Origin: Anthracocystis setariae
Taxonomy: Eukaryota > Basidiomycota > Ustilaginomycetes > Ustilaginales > Ustilaginaceae
Assembly (NCBI GenBank): GCA_928724745.1
Contig: CAKMXJ010000010.1
Coordinates: 62,001 to 126,000, forward strand
Direction of reading: 5' to 3'
Length of the DNA: 64,000 bases
Shown here: one piece after another, positions 10,132-21,300 of the stretch
Numbering within the stretch: position 1 is the stretch's first letter
Layout of the letters: each line of letters begins with the position of its first letter
Translations under genes and position numbers: made by a program
The notes under the pieces: model-generated
Databases searched by the model: none
Told to the model about the DNA's origin: nothing
Seen by the model: only the letters and a program-made list of their open reading frames with translations

Positions 10132-10956
10132 CTAAGAGTCGACAGCCATCGCACTCGCACTCGCACTCGCTGCCGCCTCTGCCGGTGCTGTCGCTGTTGC
10201 GCCAGCTTCATCGTCGCTCTTCTTGGCGAGCCCAAACTTGTTGAGCAGGCGTTGGATTTCGTTGGGGGTAAAGATGTTGGTTTGTGGACGATTGGTGGAT
10301 GCATTGAGCGTGAGCGTAGCGAATTCGAGTTTCTCGCTATCGAGTTGAGTCGAATCCATCGTCTTGCTGAGGATCTTGACTGCCATGCCCATCGCCTCCT
10401 GGACGCCAATGTCGTCCTTGTAGTCCTGTTTCAGCAGCGACGTCGCTGTGCCGTTGTTGTTGCCTATGCACGTTGCCTTCCAGCCCGAGTAGTTGCCGCT
10501 TGGATCCGAATGGTACAGTTGGAAATGATGGTGGTCGTCGTAGCCGGCATACAGGATACTGACACCAAAAGGTCGCAGGCCACCGAATTGGGTGTAGCCC
10601 TGTTTGTAGTTGCACAGTCGCTGTGCGAGTTGCTCGACGGGCATATCATCGTCATAGCTAGCGAGGTACTGTTGGGCTGCATTGCGCGCAAAGTTGACAA
10701 GCGAGTTGGCATCGGCTGTGTAGCCGGCTACGCCCGCCATGACGTTGTCCGAGACCGCAAAGATCTTTTCGGACGATTGGTCCTGCTCGAGCAACTTGGA
10801 CGTGACCTTCTTCTCGGCGGCGAGAACGATTCCGTCCTTAGCAAGGATGCCGATCACGGTTCCCGCGTGCGAGATCGCCTCCATCGCATATTCGACCTGG
10901 TACAGTCGGCCCTCGGGCGAGAACGTCGTGGTTCGAGAATCGTACCTTCGCGACAT
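10132..10956 (-). CDS. PRE9: 20S proteasome alpha subunit, PSMA4/Pre9 type, 274 aa
   Basis: Structural subunit of the outer alpha ring of the 20S proteasome. The N-terminus [20 protein letters not shown] followed by VEYAMEAI is the alpha-subunit signature in the form typical of the PSMA4/yeast alpha-3 subunit. The core shows [25 protein letters not shown] and [14 protein letters not shown]. The C-terminal tail is Ala/Ser-rich and low-complexity. The frame extends upstream of the chosen ATG without a stop, but family alignment puts the start at 10956; the upstream translation is Phe/Ser-rich 5' UTR. No intron. It converges with MSM1. Confidence 0.95.
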   Translation of the reverse strand: MSRRYDSRTTTFSPEGRLYQVEYAMEAISHAGTVIGILAKDGIVLAAEKKVTSKLLEQDQSSEKIFAVSDNVMAGVAGYTADANSLVNFARNAAQQYLASYDDDMPVEQLAQRLCNYKQGYTQFGGLRPFGVSILYAGYDDHHHFQLYHSDPSGNYSGWKATCIGNNNGTATSLLKQDYKDDIGVQEAMGMAVKILSKTMDSTQLDSEKLEFATLTLNASTNRPQTNIFTPNEIQRLLNKFGLAKKSDDEAGATATAPAEAAASASASAMAVDS

Positions 10957-11764
10957 ATTGGCGTGGTGCGCAAACGACCGGTCTGAATCTCTCTCGGAAC
11001 AGCTGCTAAAGAAGAAGAGGAAGAAGAAAAAAAGAGTTGGTCGAGAAAAAGCCAAATGCAAACCAGGATGAATGTCAATGTGAATGTAGTCAAGACGGTT
11101 GAGTGGAGTGTTTAAAGTGTTACTCTCCTTTGCTCCCAAAAATGGGGGCGGCGTGTGCGCTGCGTCAACCACCCAAACCTGTCTGTGCATTTCCCACTCC
11201 TCACCAGCAGCACCTCGATCACTCACTCTCTCTCTCTCCCCTTCTCTTTACGCGTAGCCGCCACCGCCCGCCGCGGTCCAACCACCCGAATTCCGACTTT
11301 TTTTTTTATCCTTTCCCGCGACTGTGGAGGTTGCTTAGCGCTTTTTCTTTTTCTTTTTTTTTTTGACTCTGAACCAATTTTTTTCCAAAAAGAACGGAAT
11401 GTTAGCTCGACCTGACAAGCTGTGCTCGGCACCTATCGCTTGACCGGTTCACACGGGCCCTTGCCCACCCCAAGCAAAGCTTGATTCGGCGACTTAACCT
11501 CGACAACGAGCACTCTTGGCTCAGGGGCAAACTTCTGGCTTCTGCACGGACAACGCCGAAAGAGCAATCCATTACTACCCATCATCTATGGTATGACAAC
11601 ACGCACGGTAAAGACAGAAACAGCAGCAGCAGAGAGGGGGGGGGGGGGCGGGGGGTTCGGGGTATATAGCTAGGTCAAGATTTCCAACACCGAATCATCG
11701 TGACCAACTTGTCGAAAGCGGGGGTATACTATGACTGTACGAGCAATGAGAATCGTCGTCCAAT
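10957..11764. other. Intergenic, PRE9 promoter and RSR1 3' flank
   Basis: Contains the 5' region of the proteasome gene and the 3' flank of the small GTPase gene. Simple-sequence stretches include pyrimidine-rich DNA at 11220-11245, T-runs near 11299 and 11351, and a G-run near 11634-11654. No gene seen. Confidence 0.55.
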
Positions 11765-12364
11765 CTACATAACGACGCACTTTTTCTTTTCTCTCTTCTC
11801 CTTGCTTGCCGCATCCTTGCCTCCTCCTGACGATGTTGCTGTCGGACCATTGATGGCTTCAAACGATCTGATCTGCCTTACTACATCCGCAAACACCTCA
11901 TCTACATTCACCCGCTTCCTCGCGCTCGCCTCGTAGTAGGGCACATTCCCCCACGCCTTGCTCAAACTTGTGCCTACCTCCCTTGGCACCTGCCTATCCG
12001 GCTTCAAGTCGCTCTTATTACCCACCAGCACTAGCGGTATCGATGTGGTGTCCTTGATCCTCACAATCGCTTCTCGCAGTGGGCCGAGTTCGTTGACCGA
12101 TGCAAGAGAGGTGAGCGAAAACACGAGAACGAAGCCCTGTCCGGATTTGATGTAAAGTTCCTTGAGCGCCAGAAACTGTTCGGTTCCGGCTGTGTCGAGG
12201 ATTTCGACCATGCACTGGGCTCCATCGATGTACAGCAGTTTGCGGTAGGTATCTTCGATGGTGGGGTCGTAGGTGGACACGAAAACACTGCGAACGAATT
12301 GAATGGTGATCGCGGATTTGCCCACTCCGCCACCACCCATGATGACCACGCGGAACTCCTTCAT
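11765..12364 (-). CDS. RSR1: Ras-family small GTPase, Rap/Rsr1 (Bud1) type, 199 aa
   Basis: The G1 loop is GGGGVGKSA, the effector region is YDPTIEDTYRK, and G3 is DTAGTEQF; the TEQF form marks Rap/Rsr1 rather than Ras. G4 is NKSD and G5 is EASA. The protein ends in a basic stretch and CVVM, a CaaX prenylation box. Yeast Rsr1 directs bud-site choice and cell polarity at the plasma membrane; a polarity role in this dimorphic group is inferred. The annotated start is the ATG at 12364 (MKEFRVV); the frame can be extended three codons only by using a TTG. No intron. Confidence 0.93.
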   Translation of the reverse strand: MKEFRVVIMGGGGVGKSAITIQFVRSVFVSTYDPTIEDTYRKLLYIDGAQCMVEILDTAGTEQFLALKELYIKSGQGFVLVFSLTSLASVNELGPLREAIVRIKDTTSIPLVLVGNKSDLKPDRQVPREVGTSLSKAWGNVPYYEASARKRVNVDEVFADVVRQIRSFEAINGPTATSSGGGKDAASKEKREKKKCVVM

Positions 12365-12373
12365 GGCGGCCAA

Positions 12374-13799
12374 GTCAATCTAGTTGCGCGCTCTGGATCG
12401 AATTGTGAGTTAGGTCGGGATGTGAGAACTGTCGTGACTTGATATGATATGTGGAAAGGAACCGTCTTAGTCCGCGATAATGTCTTGATGCTCCTATACT
12501 CGTGAGAGATCTGTCGAAGGATGACGGGGTTTCAATTCATGTCCCTTTCAGTGCAGGTCGTGAAGAATGATTGTGGATCGTCGCTAGCAGACGCGAATGC
12601 TGACTCGTGAGGTGTGTGTGCGTATATCGTAGAAAGGGACCGAAAGGGTAGCTTGGACGGTGATGCATTCGACCGCCTCTGTCCAAAAGGGCCAATAAAT
12701 TTGATGGTCATGGGGGTGGGGGTTGATGAGGATTGTGGCGCAAGATCAAAGGACCCAACGACCAACTGTTGCTTGGTATGAAGAGAAGAACGTTGCAACA
12801 TGCACTCCAAGCGGTCCGAGCACCGTTCCCGATCCGTTATCCACTGTCTAATAGAAAGTGCAAAAGTCGGCTATGCTGTCCAGCGAGCGCCCAATTTTTT
12901 TTCCCCTTTTCCTTTTTCCTTTTTTCTTTTTTCTTTTTTATTTTTTATTTTATTTTTCACACACTGAAACCGCACTTTTCGGGCGATGAAACAAAGTGAC
13001 CGCCCTCTGTACCGACAGCCAAGCGGAATAGCCGCCGCGGTGCTTCGCTGTCGTTGTCTCGTGAGGGTCTTGGAACTTGGGCCCTTGCCTGTTGTCGTGG
13101 TCTGACAAAATCACAAACTCATGACTTGGGCTTCGTCCTTTTCATCGGAACAGCAGCCTTTATTGAACGCCCTCTTGCGACCTTTCAGGAGCCGCTCTTG
13201 TTTCTATTATACGTTCAGTAAATCAATACTCACTGTCCTGTTCTTGCTTGATGACGGTTGAACCGAGTCTCTGCTAGGGTTCGCCGAAATGTTGTGGCGC
13301 TTCGCTAACGGCCCTAGGAGAGAGCGCCACAGCGATTTCTGAGTCCCGCTCTCTCTCTCTTTCTCTCTCTTTCTCTTTCTCCTCTTTCTCTTTCTCTCTC
13401 TCTGCTTGACCTTCGACTTGAGCGAACCTGGCACTCACACTGCTGCATACCATCTTCGTCGTCAAGCGTTAGCATCCAAGCAGATTTGTCTTCTCCAAAA
13501 CTTGACAAGAAAAAGGCGACACGCTGCCATGTCAAACGGCTCAATTCTCATCTCTTCTCCACTTCCTCCCTTGTTTGTCCTCGCTTGGCAAGTCTCACCC
13601 ATGTTCAGCGCGCGCACGGTAAGCTCAGCATCCTGTTTTGAATCTGCTCCCGTTCCCGACAAATGCGCCGTCGCGCAGTCGCACACTCGATGGTAAAATC
13701 GCCTTTGCTTGCCTTTGAATTGCACAATATCTATCCGCTTGGCGTCCACCTTCTCCCGGAAGATGGTTTCGCCCTTCTAACTTCCGACCCATCGTCGCA
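12374..13799. other. 1.4 kb intergenic region upstream of RSR1
   Basis: Contains the RSR1 promoter/5' UTR and the 3' flank of the Kex2-site repeat protein. A T-rich block spans about 12896-12957 and a CT-rich, CTTT-interspersed tract about 13350-13403. Open frames here are short, start with non-ATG codons or show no domain. I see no supportable gene. Confidence 0.55.
13350..13403. repeat. Imperfect (CT)n/(CTTT)n pyrimidine tract
   Basis: A 54-bp interrupted CT/CTTT simple repeat in noncoding DNA. Confidence 0.85.
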
Positions 13800-15974
13800 T
13801 CAGTTGGACTTGACAAACATCTCCTTGATCGCCGTAGCTGCAAAATTACTGGCTGCAGTGATCAAGGGTTTGAAGTCCTGCGACCTCTTAGCATGTTTGC
13901 TGCCAGAGGTGAACGACTTGAACACCTGCTTGCCGAACTTGATCCCTGCCTTCATCAGCGGCTTGTAGTCGAGCTTGAGTGGCGCACCGGTATTGCGCTT
14001 GGTAGCACCAGCTGCGGCGGTGGCGTTGGCGGCTTGCGCGTAACCAGAATCGATCAGATCGCGCAAAGCTTCCCAAACAGGAACAAAGTCCGGCGCATCC
14101 TCTTCCTCAACTTCTCGCTCAACCACATCGCGAGCGACATGGAAATGCTCGTTCCCAATTTTCTTGATCTCCGTCCAGACAGGAGCAAAGTCGGCCCTCA
14201 CCTGAAGCAAATTATCAGCAGCCCATCTCGCCCCAACAAGGTTGCCGTCCAGCGAACGCACATCACGACGACCCAACCCGGAGAGAAGACCATTAAGCAA
14301 GTTGTCGAGCAGGCTCAAATTGATACCGCCCGTGTTGTTGCTCGCGCTGCAATTCTCACTACCGATGAGACCATCGGCAGCATCCTCCGCTTGCCTTGTG
14401 AAAAACTCGAGCGGCTCGGCATGCTCGCTTCGCCTCGTCAATCCACTGAGAAGTCCATTGAGCAGGTTGTTCAGTAGACTCACATTGATCCCGCCAGAGT
14501 TGCCGGATGCATCGCAGTTGTCGCTACCGATCGCACCATTGGCATCGGTCGCGGTAGCATCGACCTGACGCTTATCGCCGAGGTTCATACCATCGCCATC
14601 CAGCAGGTCGCACGCAACTACCACGTTCTGGCTCAAGTTAGCCGCACTCCTAGCAGCCGAAGAGCCGCTTTCCACCTCGGCAGCAGTACCAGTAGTCTTG
14701 CTGCTAGGCGATGATGGTGATGGTGGGGTAGCGTAACCAAGTGCAGAAATGATCTGCGCGAAAGCATCGTCGACAAACGTCGTCGGACTGTTTCCCTTAG
14801 CGGCACCAACGGCAGAAGTCGAATTGGCAGCAGCAGGCGCCGCCGCCGAGGTGGGCGAGGACGACAAAGACGAAAGGAGCGAGGGTAGCTCTTGGACGAG
14901 CATCTGGATCATGGGCAGGATCGTCTGGAGGATGTTGGCGTCGCGCTCACCGAGATTCGACATGCTTCGGCGGATGGCGATGTCGCGGCGACCGTAACCG
15001 GGACAGCCGGGTCGGTACATGCCGTCATTCGGCGAAGGTGGTGGGCAATCCTGAGGAGACCAGTTAGCGGTAGAATTCGCAGAAGCGGTGTCGTCACTAC
15101 GAGACGACATGGGAAGTAGCGTGTTGAGGATCGTATCGATCACATCGCGAAGTGCGACCAGGAGACCTTCCACACCCGAATTCTGACGTGCTTCCAACCA
15201 TCGCTTCTCCTGTCCATCAATCTTGGTCGACTCCACAGAACTGCAATTCGTGGCATCGTGATCGTGCTGCTGCTGCTGCTGCGTCTTCTTCTTCTTCTTC
15301 TTTTCGCTGTGTGCAGTCGTCGTCTGGTTCGGATGCATCATCGCATCAACAAGCTGGGTGATACTTGTACCGTTCCTCAACTCGTCTCCGAGCTTGTGAA
15401 GCTTCTTCTCAAGTGGCGAAAGCGTCGCATTCGTTGCCGCGGTGGCATTGGTCGAATTGCCCGCCGCACCGAGTGCATCCGAGCAGCTGGCATCGGAATT
15501 CCCGAACAGCGCATCCAGGATGCACGTCACCTGATGAATCGCCTGCTCGATCTCATCCGCACTCGCCTGACGACGACTCACCCCACCACCCCCACCCCCA
15601 CCGCTGCCGTTGCCGTTGCCGAGCAGCGTGATGATCAGATCGCGGATCGCCGCAACCAGCTGGTCGAGCAAACCGCGACGGTGCAGTTCGGTGATCATGG
15701 CGAGATCGCGAGCTTGCGGCTTGACATCTCCAAATCGAACGTCGATCGCACGACGGTAATAGCTGAACGAGTCCAAGCCGCGCATTTGGAGCGACTGCGA
15801 GCGGATACCTCCACCACCACCATTGGCTCGTTCGGCGAGAGCGGTGGTGCGGATGGAGCGAGTTTTGCGATCAGTAGAGTCCGCCGATTCGAATCGCTTG
15901 ACACGCGTGGGAGCCGCGTGGACCACGGCAGCCGAGAGCGAGATAGCTACAGTGAGCGCTTGCGTAAAGTGCAT
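13800..15974 (-). CDS. Secreted repeat protein with many Kex2-type dibasic sites, 724 aa
   Basis: The frame runs upstream to 16253, but the ATG at 15974 begins a clean signal peptide (MHFTQALTVAISLSAAVVHA, then APTR), so this is the likely start. The protein is Ala/Asn/Ser/Gly/Leu-rich with few cysteines. It contains at least eleven KR or RR pairs, among them VKR, EKR, DKR, TKR, AKR, YRR, HRR, SRR, GRR and TRR. Two copies of a unit of about 39 residues (ending NLLNGLLSGLTRR and NLLNGLLSGLGRR) are separated by a spacer and each ends in a dibasic site. Other Leu-rich helices precede dibasic sites too. A Lys/Gln/His low-complexity run lies mid-protein. Inferred: a Kex2-processed secreted precursor. 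Family not recognised. Confidence 0.8.
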   Translation of the reverse strand: MHFTQALTVAISLSAAVVHAAPTRVKRFESADSTDRKTRSIRTTALAERANGGGGGIRSQSLQMRGLDSFSYYRRAIDVRFGDVKPQARDLAMITELHRRGLLDQLVAAIRDLIITLLGNGNGSGGGGGGGVSRRQASADEIEQAIHQVTCILDALFGNSDASCSDALGAAGNSTNATAATNATLSPLEKKLHKLGDELRNGTSITQLVDAMMHPNQTTTAHSEKKKKKKTQQQQQHDHDATNCSSVESTKIDGQEKRWLEARQNSGVEGLLVALRDVIDTILNTLLPMSSRSDDTASANSTANWSPQDCPPPSPNDGMYRPGCPGYGRRDIAIRRSMSNLGERDANILQTILPMIQMLVQELPSLLSSLSSSPTSAAAPAAANSTSAVGAAKGNSPTTFVDDAFAQIISALGYATPPSPSSPSSKTTGTAAEVESGSSAARSAANLSQNVVVACDLLDGDGMNLGDKRQVDATATDANGAIGSDNCDASGNSGGINVSLLNNLLNGLLSGLTRRSEHAEPLEFFTRQAEDAADGLIGSENCSASNNTGGINLSLLDNLLNGLLSGLGRRDVRSLDGNLVGARWAADNLLQVRADFAPVWTEIKKIGNEHFHVARDVVEREVEEEDAPDFVPVWEALRDLIDSGYAQAANATAAAGATKRNTGAPLKLDYKPLMKAGIKFGKQVFKSFTSGSKHAKRSQDFKPLITAASNFAATAIKEMFVKSN
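14266..14382 (-). repeat. Intragenic repeat unit 2 of the Kex2-site protein
   Basis: Encodes about 39 residues of the pattern (G)LIGSENCSASNNTGG, then INLSLLDNLLNGLLSGLGRR. It matches the unit at 14431-14548 at most positions and ends with the same Leu-rich helix and RR pair. Confidence 0.8.
14431..14548 (-). repeat. Intragenic repeat unit 1 of the Kex2-site protein
   Basis: Encodes the partner copy (GAIGSDNCDASGNSGG, then INVSLLNNLLNGLLSGLTRR). Each unit has one conserved cysteine and one glycine pair before the helix. Confidence 0.8.
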
Positions 15975-17433
15975 GTTTGAGGTACTACGAGGTGATGGAA
16001 AGTAGAGAGTGAAGTGGGTAGGTGGCAAAAGGATCTGTCTAGACCAGCTACGACAAAACCGAAGCTCTAATTGGCCAGAAAGAGAGGGGGAAAGGGGGCT
16101 TGAAAATGCAATTCTTCCACAGGAAGAACAGAGAAACCAGGAAAGAGTGTAAAGAACAGGAAAGTGTGTTTGTCTGTAGGGTAGAATGGAAAAAAAGGAG
16201 TAGATGTGACCGCCAGGGTACACAGTGAGAGCGAAGAGCAAAAGGAAAGGCAAGCAAAGAGGTTTGAGACGAGGCTGAGGGAAGAAAGGAAAGGAGGGAG
16301 CGGAAGCGGAAGCGGGGGTTGCTTAAGTACGTTCGCGTTGCAGTAACGGAAGCAGATACTGGAGACTGTGGTTCAGGTGAGGGAAGAGAGGTAGATGATC
16401 AATCGACCTCGTGCAGTTAGGAAGGCAGGCACAGGGTGGAACAGCTCAAAGAATGAGGAGTAATCGAAAGAAGCGCAATGCGAGGTCTGTCTGTCGATCG
16501 TGTGTTGACGTTTTACTCCGTCGGAATGGTTTGTAAACGTATAGCTTTTGTCGCTCAAGTGCGGCGAGGATCAAAGGTGACCTCATCTTCGGCGCACGAA
16601 TGAGCCAAGCCAAGCATACGAGGTATTGTTGCAAAGAGAAGGATTCCCCCTTTGCGCGCAGATCTGAAGACCAAGCGAGCTGTCGATCTCGATCAAATCA
16701 CCATCTAGCAGCATGAGAGAAGACGACAATCCTCGATGGTGAGGATGGAGGATGAATATCACAGTTGAAATCAAGTGGATCCGACACACTTGCAACGGAC
16801 AGGCAGGAAGGATGAGCGATGCGCAAGCGAAGTAGGTCTGCATGCATTTCATGCCATGTTTGACAGGATGACGAGTTGCGTTATATCAAGTTCGGCTCGC
16901 CTCTTTCGGTGCATTTGATTGTTGGGCCATTTTCGAGTGGAGTGTTGAAATCGACCCGATACAGTCGAGGTAATTGTTGCCCCGATAAGCGATGCCAAAG
17001 TCACGTTGGCTCGCGTTGGGCGCGAGTCAAATCTGAAAAGCTGTGAGAAAGCAACGCTGAGACACAACAATCCAAAAAGAAGACCACGAGCAAATATTCA
17101 GCACGTTTTTATCCCTTTTTTTAAATTTTTTTTTTTTTTAAGATTTATTTTTTTTTCTCTGAGATGCATTAAAGCCTCCCACGCTCACCCCTCAGCCACA
17201 AATTACAACTACTACTGTATAATAGCATGAAGGCGTAGGTGGCCGGTCAGCTCGGGAGCCCGATGAATTTCTTCTCACGTACTACAGAAGCGTATAATAC
17301 AATCGCATAGACGTTTGCTAGGGGAGTGTGTGTGATATCTTGAGCATCGCACTCGACTGGGCTTGTTGTTGTGTCAAGCGGCGGTCGTGGGCGAGACGGC
17401 GGTTCAGCGTGGTTTTTTTGGGTTGTTGCGCAT

Positions 17434-17496
17434 TGTGGGATGGCAGATGGCAGATAGCGGATGGCGGATGGCGGATGGCGGATGGATGGATGGATG
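17434..17496. repeat. Degenerate 7-bp/4-bp tandem repeat (GGATGGC/GATG)
   Basis: Imperfect tandem copies of GCAGATG/GCGGATG leading into four GATG units. Noncoding. Confidence 0.8.
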
Positions 17497-17847
17497 TCTC
17501 GACGTGAAACCGAAGATCGTGTGCTGAAACTGTCAATCGTGCAGCTTGTTTTGTGCGGTGCAGCGGTAGAGCGGTTCTTGGGGCGCACCCTGAAAACTGG
17601 CAGACTTTCTGGAGACAAAGGGACAGCCGAACCCGATTCTCATCCAGGGTTCTGTGCCCATCCACGGTGCGGTACAGCACAGTAGGGTACAGTACGGCAC
17701 AGCCCGAAGAGAGCGATGCTCGGATTTTCCTTTTGTTACCCCGTGCGTGGGCGTAAGAGCATTGCACAAGTGTGAGAATTGGGCGGTGCGAGTTGCAGCG
17801 GTTGCTTGATTTATGGTTTCTACGTGCACCAAAATCAAAAGAAAAGC

Positions 17848-17918
17848 AAAGAAAAGAAAAGCAAAGCAAAGCAAAGCAAAGCAAAAGTGCCTTTCGCACT
17901 CGCACTTCACACAATAAC

Positions 17919-17949
<31 letters not shown>
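17848..17949. repeat. (GCAAA)n tract followed by a 30-base A-run
   Basis: AAGCAAAG-type pentamers at 17848-17886, then, after a short spacer, an uninterrupted run of 30 A at 17920-17949. It lies 390 bp upstream of the ATG of the 1986-residue protein. Confidence 0.9.
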
Positions 17950-17951
<2 letters not shown>

Positions 17952-18336
17952 GGCTGCCGCTAACCCTCCCTGCATTGGAAACCCACGGACCGATACTGCA
18001 GTCGCTACTGTACCCCCTTCTTCACACCTTCATGCTCCAATCTCATCCTCATCCAGCTCCACCACTTACCATATCGCTGCTGCTTTCTCCAAACCGCACA
18101 CATCTTGGCCACCCGAGATCGAGCTCCATTCCATTGCCGGCAGCATCCATCCTCTTTAGCTACTGCCAATCGCACCTGGCCATCCTCCCCTTTGGTGGAA
18201 CTCGCGTCGATCTTGGTGGCTTCGATCCCTTCCGTTTCGCCCATGCATCGCTTCGTTGGTTTCTGAAGCGGCTTCATTCCCTTTTCATATCAACAACTAG
18301 CCCAGCCGGATCGCATCTCTTGCAGTCACCGTCGCC

Positions 18337-21300
18337 ATGCTCAAGTCCTTCAAGAAGCGCTCACAAAAGAAGGCCGCTGCCGCCGCAGCAGCCGCCTCGG
18401 CAGCCTCACCTACCTTGTCTAGTCCTGGAGCCACCGACTATGCTTCCTTCCCATCCCACCACAACCTGCCACCGCGTGCAGGCATCTTCATTGCCGCCGC
18501 CGCTGCTCCACCACCACACCACCACCAACAACAACCATGGGCGTCGCGTCAACTTCCGCCCGTCCCCGTGCAGCAGCAGAATCTCGATCACGTCCTACCT
18601 CCAGCCAGCGACTATCGTCAGTCGCTCATCATGCCTCACTTGACGCGCAGATTCACGCTCCTTCGTGCACCAGACGGTTCTCTTGTTTCACCTGATGCTA
18701 TGCGCGCTCATCTCCGCGCCCAGCGTGCTCGTGCCAGAGCTGCCAACATCGCCATCGGCGCTGGCGTAGCTAATCACATCCACTTCTTGACCGAAGACGA
18801 GGAAAATGCCATCATCGAGCAGCTCAAACAACAAGCGCGCGCAGAGGGTCGCGACTTTGACCTCGAGGACAAGGATGCCGCCGCCGTCGTCGACTCTTGG
18901 CGCAACGGCTATGCTGCCGGTACAGATGGCTTTGGCTCTTGGGCGTCACAACCGAGCAATGATCCTAAGAAACTCTCAACGCTAGCCGAGTCCTTTGCAG
19001 ATCTTTCCTCGACTGAAACCCACGACGAGCCCGCCAGATCGCCTCCCAGACCCCTCGGTGGTGGCTCCCTTTTCACCGCAAGAAGCGCTGACAGAGATCA
19101 AGCTTTCTTTCGCAACGCACAAACCAGACGCAACAACTCCAAAGAGCAAAAGGCTACCACCGTTGACAACAATTCAACCTCCCAAGATAACACCGCATCG
19201 CACGACGAGTTCATGCCGGAACGCTTCGATATCCGCAAAGACACCGCCTCGCCTGAGCCGCCGTCCATTGCAGAGCCAACTCCAGGGCAACATCCGACCC
19301 ACAACAACGACAACGGCGCGTCGCTTCTGCAAGTCCCGGGTCTCATCGGCTCGTCGCAGTCTCGTACATCGCGCGACTCGAATCTGCTCACCACGCTCTC
19401 GCCCGAATCTTTCAAGCGTGTCAGCACCGCCCTTGACGAGGTCTTTGGTCTTATCGCATCAGAGCGTGCCATTTCGCCTTTTGCGTCTCCGGTTCGTAGC
19501 GAAAGCAAGCCAAATCCCGAATCCAGCCTAAAGCCACACAGATCGTCTCTCGATAGCGATGCAATCTCGTTCGCTTCCGCTGTCTCCAATGTTCGCGCTC
19601 TTCAATCTGCATCCAGTCTCAATGTACAAGCCGCTCCCGCTGAGCAGCATCCAGACGAGTCTGCCGACAGGACCATCACCGAAGCGCAACTCTCACTCGA
19701 TGCCGTCCATATCGAACAAGGCTACCTTTCCTTGCTTTCCCCAATCTCGCAGTCTTATCCCGGCCCCTTGCCAGGCGCGCATCCTGACTTTATTCCCGAT
19801 CTGCCCACTTCGCAGACTATCACGCAATTGCCATCCTTGGTCGCCTCGGATAGCACCCAGACGGTCATGAATGGCCGGACGGATCCCACGCATTCTCCTG
19901 TTGTCTCATCGTCTTCGAATGGCGCCAATGCACCACAGCATCTCTCCGTCTCTAGCAATCCGTCGGCCGAACTTGCAGAAACTCGACCATCAGATCGAAG
20001 CTCCACCGCCACAGCCACTGCCTCCGCCACCGAGGCTCCTCAAGAGGCTTCACGCATAGTGTCGACAGCATCCACTCTTGCGCCGCTTCATCCCAGACTC
20101 GATGAACCTCCTTCCAGCGCAAACACAGTCGGTCAAGAGCCCATCGCTCTCAGCTCTCCATTCGAACCAAAGGAGGCGGCTTCTGAGGCCGTCTCCCAAA
20201 CAGCGCCGGCTGTCAACGCACAGTATCAGTTTATGAGAACGCCGGAGATGAACAACACGACCGGCCTCTTCACCAGTCCGGCTTACTCGGACAGATCGCG
20301 CGACGATTCCATTCGAAGTGCTACGTCTATGCGCTCCAGTCTCGTCTCTGGATCACAACATGGCAATCATAGTCGCAAAGGGTCCGCAGACAAGCTTGCC
20401 CTCGCCAGGTCAGTGGCGCCTCATGCCCACTTGAGAGAGCAACCCTCGCTCTCCAGCGTCCGTCGCAACTACAGGCAACACATTCGATCTCAAACTGGTT
20501 CGTCCGAGGGCAGCATGCTCGGAGGTCACATTTCGCGTCGATCTTCCGGTGCGATGAGTCCTCCCCCCGTGCTCAGCCGCAGCGCCCGTTCACCAAATTA
20601 TTTCCCGCCGCCTTCCTCCCAAGTGTCCATGACCGACTATTCAGTTGGCTTCAAGCCTCCTTCAGCCATCTCTCCCGCTGCCGCTGCTGCTCTGCAGTCG
20701 ATGAACGCCCAGACTAGTCAGAACTCGGTCATGGATGCGTCAAATGCCCTTCGAAACGCTCAGAGCATGCGCAACTCGGCATCTACCAACCAAAGCATCG
20801 CATCGCCCTATTTGATGACTTACGGCGCTTTCACCTCCGGTAGCGAACGTGCTGCCGCCAACAGCTCACCTGAAACAGGCGCGACCAGCGTCAGCGTTCA
20901 TCAGCACAATGCGCCTCTGTCGAGCGCAAAGCAGCAGCCACAGAGTACCACCCACGAGGCGTCCTCGTATACTCCACGTTCTGCCCCTATCCCGCCGTCT
21001 TACCGATGGAGAGCGATCTACGGTATTAAAGCGACTGATGGCGGCAGTCGCGCTGCTTCTGCAGAAGACCTCAATCCCGATGCGGATGAGGATGATCTGT
21101 GGGCAAGAATGGCTTCTGCTTCCGAGCCAAAACAGGCTGAGAGGCCTGAGTCGATGTTCCCACCCAGCGCTGCCGAAGAGCGTCTCGCTGGCACAGGGAT
21201 CACGTTTGATCAGATCGCCGACTTCCAGGACCGCCTGATTCAGACGGCCAATGGTGCCGAGGTCGTCTCTCCCATCCCCAGTATTCAGCACGACGACAAA

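Larger units (their letters stand above)
15975..18336. other. 2.4 kb intergenic region between divergent genes
   Basis: Contains promoters for the Kex2-site protein (minus) and the 1986-residue protein (plus). Features: a T/A-rich block near 17105-17157, a (GATGGCG)-like repeat at about 17434-17496, a (GCAAA)n tract at about 17848-17886, and a 30-base A-run at 17920-17949. TACTGTA/TACAGTA words occur near 17214, 17679, 17688 and 18006. No coding gene is supportable. Confidence 0.55.

Noticed and set aside
13462..13749. 95-codon minus-strand frame in the RSR1 upstream gap
   Set aside because: Begins with GTG, has no recognisable domain and no upstream ATG or splice support.
15258..15980. 240-codon plus-strand frame over the Kex2-site protein gene
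   Set aside because: Arg-rich shadow without a domain; the minus-strand protein has a signal peptide and repeats.
16021..16029. GGTGGCAAA, identical to the yeast proteasome-control element
   Set aside because: It lies upstream of the Kex2-site protein and not near the proteasome gene; a single 9-mer match is weak and Rpn4 control is not established here.
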